Below, one piece after another: positions 53,897 through 61,902 of a DNA stretch of 64,000 bases. The notes beneath the pieces are model-generated. The model was not told the DNA's origin. It saw only the letters and a program-made list of their open reading frames with translations, and searched no databases. The DNA is from Paenibacillus_AQ nitricinens (GTDB lineage: Bacteria > Bacillota > Bacilli > Paenibacillales > Paenibacillaceae): the NCBI RefSeq assembly GCF_052056485.1, contig NZ_CP183948.1, positions 3,100,001 through 3,164,000 of the forward strand, in the 5' to 3' direction. How positions within the stretch are numbered: position 1 is the stretch's first letter; every line of letters begins with the position of its first letter. The position numbers and the translations under genes were made by a program.

Positions 53897-53953
53897 ATGT
53901 AAACGTTCAGCTGTATGATATAATTGTTGAAAAAAAAGCATGGGGAGAACAAT

Positions 53954-54355
53954 ATGACTACAATCATTGATAAAATCGCCTGGATTCATATCGAGAATGG
54001 ACAAGTCTTATGTGCGCGTTCCAAAGGGAAAGATATGTATTATTTACCTGGAGGAAAAAGAGAAGCCGGAGAAACAGACGAAGAGACACTCGTGCGCGAA
54101 ATCGAGGAAGAGATTTCTGTTCAGATCAAGACAGAGACGGTCTCTTATTTTGGAACGTTTGAGGCAGAAGCTCATGGTAAAGCAGAAGGTGTTATAGTTC
54201 AAATGACCTGTTATATTGCGGATTATGAAGGGACATTAAAGCCAGCGTCCGAAATCGAGGAATTATCTTGGTTAAGCTATAAGGATCGGGATCGTGTGTC
54301 TGTTGTTACCCAAATTATTTTTGATCAAATGCATGAGAAGAATTTGCTCTCATAA
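53954..54355 (+). CDS. Nudix hydrolase
   Basis: 133 residues. A perfect Nudix box runs from GGKREAGETDEETL to VREIEEEISV (Gx5Ex7REUxEExGU), with metal ligands in REIEEE. MTTIIDKIAW starts at ATG 53954 after GGGGAGA. A small enzyme acting on nucleoside diphosphates linked to another group; substrate unknown. The ORF reading from 53924 lacks a good site. Confidence 0.9.
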   Translation: MTTIIDKIAWIHIENGQVLCARSKGKDMYYLPGGKREAGETDEETLVREIEEEISVQIKTETVSYFGTFEAEAHGKAEGVIVQMTCYIADYEGTLKPASEIEELSWLSYKDRDRVSVVTQIIFDQMHEKNLLS

Positions 54356-54377
54356 TCAACCATATATAGTATTTGAA

Positions 54378-54418
54378 GTCCGTTTTAAGCCAGCAAGTTG
54401 GCTTGAGACGGTCTTTTT
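54378..54418 (+). terminator. Intrinsic terminator of the Nudix gene
   Basis: CCGTTTTAAGCCA/TGGCTTGAGACGG with a GCAAGT loop and five T. Confidence 0.7.
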
Positions 54419-54545
54419 ATTTCTACGTGTAACGCTCGTTCGTTGGACCATAGCAACGTTTCTTCTCATTAAGGACAGATGTCCTTTTTTAAACCCTTGA
54501 ATTGCTATTTAATATGTAAGAGATCGAAGTTGAGGAGAGAGAGAA

Positions 54546-54971
54546 ATGAGAGGAATTATATTTGCGTTTTTAGCGGGGGCTTGTATTACACTACAGGGCG
54601 TATCAAATGCTCGAATTAGCCAGGATATCGGGACTTGGCAGGCAGCGACAATTACACAGTTAACAGGGTTCATCATGTCCTTCCTAATTCTTTTGTTCGT
54701 TAGAGATGGGAAATGGGGAGGATTTAAGCAAGTAAAACCCTTATATTTGATCGGCGGCGCTTTTGCAGCTGTAATTATTTTCAGTGAAGTAACGGCCATT
54801 CAGCAAATCGGTGTTACGTTTACAATATCCTCATTATTGATTGCTCAACTATGTCTGACGTTCTTAATCGATATTAAAGGCTGGTTTGGAATGGAAAAGA
54901 GAAAAATGAGACTGCCGCAATTCATCGGCATCGGGGTGATGATCGTTGGCGTAGTGATACTGAAATTCTAA
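54546..54971 (+). CDS. DUF606/DMT family membrane protein (first of pair)
   Basis: 141 residues with four hydrophobic helices. FAFLAGACITLQGVSNARIS and a helix ending FLIDIKGWFG are typical of the DUF606 (YdcZ-like) small drug/metabolite transporter superfamily, whose members usually occur as pairs. GAGGAGAG precedes ATG. The next gene is a paralogue, so they may form a heteromeric transporter. Confidence 0.82.
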   Translation: MRGIIFAFLAGACITLQGVSNARISQDIGTWQAATITQLTGFIMSFLILLFVRDGKWGGFKQVKPLYLIGGAFAAVIIFSEVTAIQQIGVTFTISSLLIAQLCLTFLIDIKGWFGMEKRKMRLPQFIGIGVMIVGVVILKF

Positions 54972-55009
54972 TGGCCTTGCGCAAAGTCGATAAATGGAGG
55001 AGTTAAGTT

Positions 55010-55468
55010 ATGATTATTGGTTTGATATTAGCGCTTATCGCGGGATCATTCGTGAGTCTGCAAAATATATTTAATACAAAAGTTAATGAAAAGGTTGGAT
55101 CTTGGGCCACGACAACTTTAGTGTTAGGGATGGGATTCCTAGCTTCATTTATCATGAGTCTTATCGTTGAAGGAAACCGCATATTTACTTTGAGAAATAT
55201 GGAGCCTTGGTATTGGATCAGTGGTTTGATCGGGGTTGGGGTAGTAATATGCCTTGTGCAAGGTACAAAACGGCTCGGCCCAACGTATGCGATTTCGATC
55301 GTATTAATCTCTCAGCTTGGGTTTGCACTGCTCTGGGATTCACTAGGCTGGTTAGGGCTTGAAAAGGTTCCTTTTACTTGGAAGCAGTTGGTCGGAGTGA
55401 TTGTTATTGTTGGAGGTATTCTCGTGTTTAAGCTAGGTGGCGAACGGGAAACGCAGAAGGCGGCTTAG
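55010..55468 (+). CDS. DUF606/DMT family membrane protein (second of pair)
   Basis: 152 residues, four helices, paralogous to the preceding protein (IGLILALIAGSFVSLQNIFN, then GPTYAISIVLISQLGFALLW). 38 bases separate the genes; ATGGAGGAG is the ribosome site. Unknown substrate. Confidence 0.82.
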   Translation: MIIGLILALIAGSFVSLQNIFNTKVNEKVGSWATTTLVLGMGFLASFIMSLIVEGNRIFTLRNMEPWYWISGLIGVGVVICLVQGTKRLGPTYAISIVLISQLGFALLWDSLGWLGLEKVPFTWKQLVGVIVIVGGILVFKLGGERETQKAA

Positions 55469-55589
55469 TCTTCCCCTCAGTCGCATGTCTGTCAAAATAG
55501 AAGTGATGGCAGTCACACGAGGATGTAAGCAAATGAAATTATACTTGGGAAAGTAATAGCTCAATTATAAATAAGGAGTAGATCATCCT

Positions 55590-55907
55590 ATGTTCATACA
55601 ATTGAACTCCCAAACTATTGAAAAGTTAGAAAAAAGCCTTGATGAACGACCAGGATATTTTAAATTATTCTTCGATACAGAGGGCTGTGGTTGTAATGGC
55701 GTAATCGTAATTCAAATCATTAGTGAACCTCATCACACAGATATCGAAGTGCAGAAAGAGCCTTTTACTTTTTTGGTTGACCGGCAACAGGAGTCTTTAT
55801 TTGATGAACAGATGCGACTTGAAGCAGATGAGAATTACCCGTCATTCCGATTAAGTAGTGATTCGAGTTTGTTAGGAAGTAATATTCGTGTAAAAGATAT
55901 TCGTTAG
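55590..55907 (+). CDS. yqkB: YqkB family HesB-like protein
   Basis: 105 residues of the small Fe-S biogenesis-type (HesB/IscA-like) fold, YqkB branch. GYFKLFFDTEGCGCNGV carries a Cys pair (CGC) like those in IscA-type scaffolds, but the third Cys of IscA is missing. Role in Fe-S cluster assembly is inferred. Ribosome site AAGGAGT upstream. Confidence 0.8.
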   Translation: MFIQLNSQTIEKLEKSLDERPGYFKLFFDTEGCGCNGVIVIQIISEPHHTDIEVQKEPFTFLVDRQQESLFDEQMRLEADENYPSFRLSSDSSLLGSNIRVKDIR

Positions 55908-55931
55908 GCAGGTTGGAGCAGTTGAATGTAG

Positions 55932-55974
55932 AGTGTGTAGAATAGCTGATGAAGCGATTCTACACACTTTTTTT
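55932..55974 (+). terminator. Intrinsic terminator of yqkB
   Basis: Perfect stem AGTGTGTAGAAT/ATTCTACACACT with a 13-nt loop, seven T. Confidence 0.9.
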
Positions 55975-55993
55975 ATGTTTTTGAGAAATAATA

Positions 55994-56040
55994 TTGCAGA
56001 CTATGTCACGTCGTGATATAGTCACGTTAAGACATATTTA
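55994..56040 (+). promoter_or_regulatory. Promoter and candidate PadR operator
   Basis: TTGCAG (55994-55999), 17-bp spacer, TATAGT (56017-56022). Symmetric elements TATGTCACG/CGTGATATA lie in the spacer, followed by GTCACG and GACATAT downstream. ATGT/ACAT half-sites suit PadR binding. Confidence 0.6.
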
Positions 56041-56070
56041 AATGCGACGTATTCATAAAGGGAGCTGGGC

Positions 56071-56418
56071 ATGTTGAACCCTGAGAAAGTATTGAAGAAA
56101 TATGTACCCATGACCGAAACGGCATTCTATATTCTTTTATCCTTAGATGAGCCACGACATGGATATGGAATAGTGAAGCATGTGGAGAAAATTACGAAAG
56201 CCCGTCTTTTGTTAGGCTCTGGTACAGTATATGGCACGTTAACGAAGATGCAAAAAGATGGGATGATTACTGTTTTTGCGGATGAAGAGAGAAAAACGGT
56301 TTACGAAAGAACAGACATAGGGATGCTAATTCTTGCTACGGAGATTAATAGACTTAAAGAGCTACACGAGAATGCTATAAAATATGGAGGTGACGTAGAT
56401 GATCATCAAAGTATGTAG
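56071..56418 (+). CDS. PadR-family regulator, short type
   Basis: 115 residues. One PadR winged helix (ETAFYILLSLDEPRHGYGIV, then SGTVYGTLTKMQKDGMI) and a short helix, without the long C-terminal domain (s-PadR type). Overlaps the DUF2812 gene by 20 bases, a common pairing in Bacillales. It probably represses its own operon via the site upstream. Confidence 0.9.
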   Translation: MLNPEKVLKKYVPMTETAFYILLSLDEPRHGYGIVKHVEKITKARLLLGSGTVYGTLTKMQKDGMITVFADEERKTVYERTDIGMLILATEINRLKELHENAIKYGGDVDDHQSM

Positions 56419-57610
56419 ACCCTTTTGGACTTATGATGTTCAGAAAACCGAAGACTGGTTGGCTTCTATGGCGGAAAAAGGCTATGCACTTATCCGACTC
56501 AACCGTTTAACTAGATATTTTTACTTTGAGCAGGGCGAACCGAAAGCAGCTACCTATCAGATCGTATTTGATAAAGTTCCAAATCAGTCCCTTTCAAAAG
56601 GATTATCAAATTTTGGATGGACGAAGGTGTTACAGAGCGGCAAATGGGTTGTGACGATGAACAGGCTGCCTTTAGAACAAATAAGAACATTTCCTGATCG
56701 AGAAGGGATCGTAAAGCATAACAAGAAGATCATGTATATTTTTATGGGGATATTGATTTATTTAATGGTTGCATTCCTCAATGTAATTTTGATAAGTGCA
56801 ATAGCCATGAGTGTTTCCGAGTTTGGCCATTTTAATGTCTTTAACGGACCGTATGGTTTTATTCCTGCTACTGCATTAGGACTTAGCATGATCTTATGTA
56901 TTTTCACCGTATATTCGCTGATCACATTAAACAAGACTAACAAGAGATTAACAGGGGAATTCATACAACCAAACAAGCAAAATGGTCAAGAGACATCCTT
57001 TCTGAAAGACAGGTTAAGTAAGAATGAAGAGAAACGTCTGAAAAGTTCAGGTCAACTTGTTATGAAGTGGAAGCTTGGATGGATGTATGCGCCGGATCGT
57101 CTTGAGGCGTGGCTAGAGGAAATGGAAGAAAAGGGATATAATCTGTACAGAGTTGGCAAAACAGGAACTGCCTTTTATTTTAAAAAAGGGAAGCCTCGTA
57201 AGATCTGTTATTGTGCGGACTTACAAAATACTGCTGATACCAATTATTTCAACATTCACACGGATTCTGGCTGGGTATGTCTGTATCATTCGAGTTCATG
57301 GAGTCAGAAATGGGTCTTATGGGGCCAAGAATATGTGCCAGGCGAAGTAAAACCTCGAATTTATAGCGATAAGTTAAATCAATTGAAACTGGCTAGACGT
57401 ATAGCTTTAACGTATACAGCCATGTTCTTACCCCTCACTATTTTATATGTGTATATCATAATATTAAACATAAAATTATCGACTTACTCGAATTTGGATC
57501 GATTGCAGCTCATGAATTTGATCTTGTACGCCATCTTAATTCTAATGTTTGGCTCATATGTTAGTCGAACTTGGCTATATTACAACCGGCTTCGTAAACA
57601 TCATCAATAA
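56399..57610 (+). CDS. DUF2812 membrane protein, two DUF2812 repeats
   Basis: 403 residues. An N-terminal DUF2812 unit (FWTYDVQKTEDWLASMAEKG) is followed by two helices (about 112-135, 155-178). A second DUF2812 unit (WMYAPDRLEAWLEEMEEKG, then GTAFYFKKG) and two C-terminal helices follow. The 'W/Y..E.WL..M..KG' signature marks both units. Partner of PadR regulators; function unknown. GGAGGTGACG ribosome site lies inside the padR gene. Confidence 0.85.
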   Translation: MIIKVCRPFWTYDVQKTEDWLASMAEKGYALIRLNRLTRYFYFEQGEPKAATYQIVFDKVPNQSLSKGLSNFGWTKVLQSGKWVVTMNRLPLEQIRTFPDREGIVKHNKKIMYIFMGILIYLMVAFLNVILISAIAMSVSEFGHFNVFNGPYGFIPATALGLSMILCIFTVYSLITLNKTNKRLTGEFIQPNKQNGQETSFLKDRLSKNEEKRLKSSGQLVMKWKLGWMYAPDRLEAWLEEMEEKGYNLYRVGKTGTAFYFKKGKPRKICYCADLQNTADTNYFNIHTDSGWVCLYHSSSWSQKWVLWGQEYVPGEVKPRIYSDKLNQLKLARRIALTYTAMFLPLTILYVYIIILNIKLSTYSNLDRLQLMNLILYAILILMFGSYVSRTWLYYNRLRKHHQ

Positions 57611-57627
57611 TATCGTGGAGGTGGATC

Positions 57628-58371
57628 ATGCAACAGAACATTTATGACAACTCTGAGTTTTTTCAAATGTATAAGAACTTAAGGGAATCAAGAATTACAT
57701 ACAATGACTTTATTGAACAACCTGCAATAAGAGGTTTGCTTCCAACTCTACAAGATTTGAATGTTCTCGACTTGGGTTGTGGTTTTGGTGAAATGGCAAA
57801 CTATATGATTGATAACAATGCTTCACACGTAACAGGAGTAGATATATCAGAGAAAATGTTAGCTATGGCAGGGAAACGACCTCAGATCCGTTATGTACAG
57901 GGCTCTATGGCGGAAATCGATTTTAATAGCAATGAATTTGATTTGGTAGTAAGTTCGTTAGCTTTTCATTATGTCGAGGATTATAAAACCCTCATTAGTA
58001 GGATTTCAGATTGGATTAAACCCAATGGGCACCTGGTATTTTCAACAGAGCATCCGGTTGTTCTATCGAATAAGAGCCAAAGTGGGTGGGTTAAAGATCC
58101 CGATCAAAATATTCTTCATTGGCCTATTGATAATTATGGCGAAGAAGGTCTCAGATCACAGTTTTGGGGAATCGATGGAGTTATTAAATACCATAGAAAG
58201 CTTTCAACATTACTTAATACTTTGATCCAAAATGGACTCGCTATTGAAGAAATTGTTGAACCTGAATCTAACCTTGAGGGTCTTGAGAAGATGCCCAAAT
58301 TAATAAATGAAAGAAGGAGACCTTCATTCATATTAATTAAGGCTAGGAAAACAGTTATGCATGGACAGTAA
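57628..58371 (+). CDS. Class I SAM-dependent methyltransferase
   Basis: 247 residues. Motif I VLDLGCGFGEMANYM (about 48-62), GVDISEKMLAMA, LVVSSLAFHYV. UbiE/SmtA-like. 17 bases after the DUF2812 gene with GTGGAGGTGG before ATG, so possibly part of the PadR operon. Substrate unknown. Confidence 0.85.
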   Translation: MQQNIYDNSEFFQMYKNLRESRITYNDFIEQPAIRGLLPTLQDLNVLDLGCGFGEMANYMIDNNASHVTGVDISEKMLAMAGKRPQIRYVQGSMAEIDFNSNEFDLVVSSLAFHYVEDYKTLISRISDWIKPNGHLVFSTEHPVVLSNKSQSGWVKDPDQNILHWPIDNYGEEGLRSQFWGIDGVIKYHRKLSTLLNTLIQNGLAIEEIVEPESNLEGLEKMPKLINERRRPSFILIKARKTVMHGQ

Positions 58372-58466
58372 TTTTCAGTTATGAATGAATTTTACCAACC
58401 GATTAAGGACGATTACTTTATACTTATGTATACAGCATCTGCAAGGAAATTAAGGGGAGTGTTTGT

Positions 58467-59267
58467 ATGCATGAAATACCTCATGAGGATTATTATAAAG
58501 TGAAGCCACTACTTCAAGGAGAGCATATCCATCCCGAAATTCTCTCTTTAATTGAAGGCAATAATCCAGGTTGGATCTTTGTCGATCAACTTACAGCACC
58601 AAAGAGTGCGTTAGTGTGGAGTCAGGGGATTGAAGGGTTTTATCTTATCGGTAATCACACCAATCAAGCCTTTATCCATGCACTGGACAGTTATGTAACA
58701 GATCATATTGTACCTAGAATGAAGGAACTGGGGATGGAACATTTCGAAGTTTCTGGTCAACATGATGAATGGAATCTGGAATTGATGTTTCCTTCTAGGA
58801 AGCTATATCCTTTTGAACAGATGGTGTTCAAGTTACTTCACAAGCCGCCTGCGACGCAGACTAATGGGATTAGAACTATAAATCTTAAAATGCTGGATTG
58901 GGAGAACTCAGATCTAAAGAATATAGAATTTGTACATGAAAATATTGATTTATTCTGGTCATCGAAAGAAGACTTTGCCGAAAAAGGCTACGGATATGCT
59001 GCTGTTGAGGGATCTGAGGTTATGGGTGTGTGTTATTCTAGTTTTGTTACACAGGATACACACGCAATCGGAATTGAAACCCTTCCTAAATATCAGAAAC
59101 AAGGAGTAGGGGCACATTTAGCAACGCTAGTAGTTGAAGATGTGCTTGCCAATGGCTTTATTCCTTACTGGGATTGTTCTACTGATAATGAAGCTTCGAA
59201 AAAATTGGCACTACGGCTAGGGTTTCAACAGATACATCAATATAAGTGTGGTGCTTTTGCAATATAA
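58467..59267 (+). CDS. GNAT acetyltransferase, ZmaR-like (PF12746-type)
   Basis: 266 residues. N-terminal non-catalytic half and a C-terminal GNAT domain with GIETLPKYQKQGVGAHLA (acetyl-CoA-binding Q-x-x-G-x-G/A) and NEASKKLALRLGF. This two-part layout matches the ZmaR (zwittermicin A resistance) type of GNAT. The substrate may be a peptide-like antibiotic, but many members are uncharacterised. Start ATG 58467 follows AAGGGGAG. Confidence 0.82.
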   Translation: MHEIPHEDYYKVKPLLQGEHIHPEILSLIEGNNPGWIFVDQLTAPKSALVWSQGIEGFYLIGNHTNQAFIHALDSYVTDHIVPRMKELGMEHFEVSGQHDEWNLELMFPSRKLYPFEQMVFKLLHKPPATQTNGIRTINLKMLDWENSDLKNIEFVHENIDLFWSSKEDFAEKGYGYAAVEGSEVMGVCYSSFVTQDTHAIGIETLPKYQKQGVGAHLATLVVEDVLANGFIPYWDCSTDNEASKKLALRLGFQQIHQYKCGAFAI

Positions 59268-59278
59268 TCCTTTTAGAG

Positions 59279-59306
59279 ACGTCTATTCCATGGAGTAGAC
59301 GTTTTT
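59279..59306 (+). terminator. Intrinsic terminator of the ZmaR-like gene
   Basis: ACGTCTATTCC/GGAGTAGACGT, 2-3 nt loop, five T. Confidence 0.88.
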
Positions 59307-59436
59307 ATTATATTTACCGTGGAGTTGTAAATACTTTAATATGAATAGTAATTTGGTATAACTCTATAATTATGAGAGAATGATCATCGGAACGAATGGA
59401 ACGATTGAATATATTATAAGGTTAGGATGATCATCC

Positions 59437-60120
59437 ATGAAAATTTTTCTTGTCGAGGACGATAGAACGATAGCATCAGGACTTGAATATTCATTACAGC
59501 AGGATCATTTTGAAACCCTTCTATGTTATGACGCCTCCTCAGCCAAGGCGGTGTTATCAGAGCAGTTATCAGAGCTCACCTTATGCATCTTTGACCTCTC
59601 ACTTCCAGATGGCAGCGGTTATGAATTGTGCAAGATCGTGAAAGCGCAAAGTGATATACCGGTAATTTTTTTAACGGCGATTGATGATGAGGTCAACGTG
59701 GTGATGGGACTCGATATGGGGGCAGATGATTACATAACCAAGCCTTTTCGGATTCGGGAGCTGCTATCGCGAATAAAATCCGTCTTAAGGAGATATAACA
59801 AGCAGGCTCAGACCCAATCCATTATCGAATTAGAGAATATACGGATTAACACGCTTGAAGGAAAGGTTTATAAGAACGGCGATGAAGTGCTATTGACCGC
59901 ATTAGAATATCGATTATTACTGATCTTTGCTAACCATGTTGGTCAGGTTCTCTCAAGAAATCAATTGTTAGAACGGATTTGGGATGTGGCAGGTGAATTC
60001 GTGAACGACAATACATTATCGGTTTACATAAAAAGACTTAGGGAAAAGTTAGAAGATAACCCCCAAGAACCAACACTGATCAAAACAGTTCGAGGGTTGG
60101 GTTACAAGGTAGGTGATTAG
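59437..60120 (+). CDS. OmpR-family response regulator of a peptide-sensing-type module
   Basis: 227 residues: receiver (phospho-acceptor Asp53 in IFDLSLPD, Lys in ITKPF) and winged helix ending VRGLGYKVGD. Next to a kinase with a very short sensor region and an ABC transporter of FtsX type, the arrangement seen in antimicrobial-peptide resistance modules. The start overlaps a GGATGATCATCC palindrome (59425-59436) holding the ribosome site. Confidence 0.9.
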   Translation: MKIFLVEDDRTIASGLEYSLQQDHFETLLCYDASSAKAVLSEQLSELTLCIFDLSLPDGSGYELCKIVKAQSDIPVIFLTAIDDEVNVVMGLDMGADDYITKPFRIRELLSRIKSVLRRYNKQAQTQSIIELENIRINTLEGKVYKNGDEVLLTALEYRLLLIFANHVGQVLSRNQLLERIWDVAGEFVNDNTLSVYIKRLREKLEDNPQEPTLIKTVRGLGYKVGD

Positions 60121-60121
60121 G

Positions 60122-61123
60122 ATGCTTCGTAATAGAGAATTTAGATGGTTATTGTTTACGATGTGCTTGGTCAGTCTTGTGGCTACAGCGGTGGCGACAT
60201 TTATATCGTTAGAGGCGGTAGGGCTCACAGCTGGGACTTCAGCTTTGCTTATAGCTTGTAGTGTATTGTTTACCCGCTGGAGATATGGTGAAATTGAAAA
60301 GCTCTCAGGATATCTACGTCAAATCAGCAGTGGGAATTATTCGCTCGATGTTCGTGATAATCAGGAAGGTGAGCTTAGTATCCTGAAGAATGACATTTAT
60401 AAAGTGACGCTGATGTTATCCGAGCAGAGTGCGCAATTACAAGAAGATAAAATGAAGCTCACCAATGCGATTTCAGATATCTCTCATCAGCTCAAAACCC
60501 CGCTTACTTCCATGACCGTGATGGCAGATTTATTAAGTGATCCTGAGCTGCACACTGAGAAGAGAATGGAGTTTACCCGGAAAATTACGATCCAACTCGA
60601 ACGAATTGGTTGGCTAGTCTCCTCTTTATTAAAGTTCTCCAAGATCGATGCTGGAACCATTCATTTTAAAAAAGATCTTGTTGCGGTGACCAAGCTTGTT
60701 CAAAAATCGTTGGAGCCCATGTTAATTCCAATGGATATTAAAGAACAACGCATCTTGATTGATGGAGAAGAGAGCACCACATTTGCGGGCGATCTCAATT
60801 GGACAACTGAGGCGATCATTAATATTCTGAAAAACTGTGTAGAGCACACCCCTGCTGGGGGAGAGATTTCGATTTCTTTTGCAGAAAATACACTGTTTAC
60901 GGAAATTATCATTACAGATAACGGCAAAGGAATCCCAAAGGCAGAGATCCCCTATATCTTCAAACGATTCTATAAAGGTAAGAATGCAAGCGAAGATAGT
61001 GTAGGGATTGGACTTGCCTTGGCACAAAGCATTATCACAGGACAAACCGGAACGATCGATGTGAAGAGTGAAGTGGGGAAGGGTTCACAATTTCAGATCA
61101 AATTTTATAAACAAGTCTTTTAG
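60122..61123 (+). CDS. Sensor histidine kinase with short N-terminal sensor
   Basis: 333 residues: two closely spaced membrane helices (about 12-32 and 38-55) with almost no outer loop, as in intramembrane-sensing kinases. A HAMP-like linker, His122 in ISHQLKTP, N-box ILKNCVEH, G1 DNGKGI and G2 VGIGLALA follow. I used ATG 60122 after AAGGTAGG; a GTG at 60113 is also possible. The nearby FtsX-type transporter probably acts as co-sensor. Confidence 0.88.
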   Translation: MLRNREFRWLLFTMCLVSLVATAVATFISLEAVGLTAGTSALLIACSVLFTRWRYGEIEKLSGYLRQISSGNYSLDVRDNQEGELSILKNDIYKVTLMLSEQSAQLQEDKMKLTNAISDISHQLKTPLTSMTVMADLLSDPELHTEKRMEFTRKITIQLERIGWLVSSLLKFSKIDAGTIHFKKDLVAVTKLVQKSLEPMLIPMDIKEQRILIDGEESTTFAGDLNWTTEAIINILKNCVEHTPAGGEISISFAENTLFTEIIITDNGKGIPKAEIPYIFKRFYKGKNASEDSVGIGLALAQSIITGQTGTIDVKSEVGKGSQFQIKFYKQVF

Positions 61124-61135
61124 CACATATGGCTT

Positions 61136-61190
61136 AGTGACTAGAATGTCACTTTAGAGTCACTGGATAGTCATTGTAGACAGATATACT
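61136..61190 (+). promoter_or_regulatory. Response-regulator binding site and promoter of the ABC genes
   Basis: Direct repeats GTCACT at 61148 and 61159 and GTCATT at 61170, spaced 11 bases. The first is also part of an AGTGAC/GTCACT inverted repeat (61136-61153). A TATACT -10 box lies at 61185-61190, with a poor -35. Eleven-base phased repeats beside a weak promoter are typical for OmpR-type activation. Confidence 0.6.
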
Positions 61191-61218
61191 GATCTCATCA
61201 ACAAATGGAGGTCTAACA

Positions 61219-61902
61219 ATGGACATTTTAAAGATTGAACATCTGTCTAAAACATATGGAAAAGGCGAAACAGCGGTAAAGGCATTGGATGATGTATCTT
61301 TTTCGATTAAAAAAGGGGAATTCGTAGCGATTATCGGGCCATCTGGCTCCGGGAAATCGACCATTCTGCACTTATTAGGCGGAGTGGATAGACCGACAAG
61401 CGGCAAAGTATTCGTAGATAACACGGATATATATGAATTGAATGAAACACAGCTGGCGATCTTTAGACGCAGACAAATAGGGCTGATTTATCAATTCTAT
61501 AATCTTATACCAGTCCTAACGGTCGAAGAGAACATCACTCTCCCTTTACTTCTTGATCAGCACAAGGTAGATAAGAAACAATTTGCGGATACTGTAAAGG
61601 CGTTGAATTTGGAAAATCGCTTAAACCATCTTCCGAATCAGCTCTCAGGCGGGCAACAACAGCGGGTCTCTATTGGTAGAGCGTTAATTAGTAATCCCGC
61701 AATCATGCTGGCAGATGAGCCAACCGGTAATCTGGATAGTAAGAACAGTGGTGAAATTATAGATTTATTAAAAATGTTTAATAAAACCTATAATCAAACG
61801 CTGATTGTCATTACTCATGATGAACGGATTGCACTGCAAGCAGATCGAGTCATTACCATTGAAGATGGAAGGATCGCTAAAGATGAGGTGATTCGTCCGT
61901 GA
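61219..61902 (+). CDS. ABC transporter ATP-binding protein (MacB/BceA-like)
   Basis: 227 residues: Walker A GPSGSGKST (about 40-48), signature LSGGQQQR, Walker B IMLADEPTGNLD, H-loop ITHD. LIYQFYNLIPVLTVEENI is characteristic of the LolD/MacB/BceA group. It overlaps the FtsX-type permease gene by 4 bases. Probably a resistance or sensing transporter for peptide antibiotics. Confidence 0.92.
   Translation: MDILKIEHLSKTYGKGETAVKALDDVSFSIKKGEFVAIIGPSGSGKSTILHLLGGVDRPTSGKVFVDNTDIYELNETQLAIFRRRQIGLIYQFYNLIPVLTVEENITLPLLLDQHKVDKKQFADTVKALNLENRLNHLPNQLSGGQQQRVSIGRALISNPAIMLADEPTGNLDSKNSGEIIDLLKMFNKTYNQTLIVITHDERIALQADRVITIEDGRIAKDEVIRP

Noticed and set aside
53894..53912. cre-like sequence TGTAAACGTTCA
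   Set aside because: The last positions depart from the cre consensus and it lies between unrelated genes; too weak.
55484..55555. Short ORF (23 aa) between the DUF606 pair and yqkB
   Set aside because: No ribosome site, no conservation evidence, and no regulatory structure beside it.
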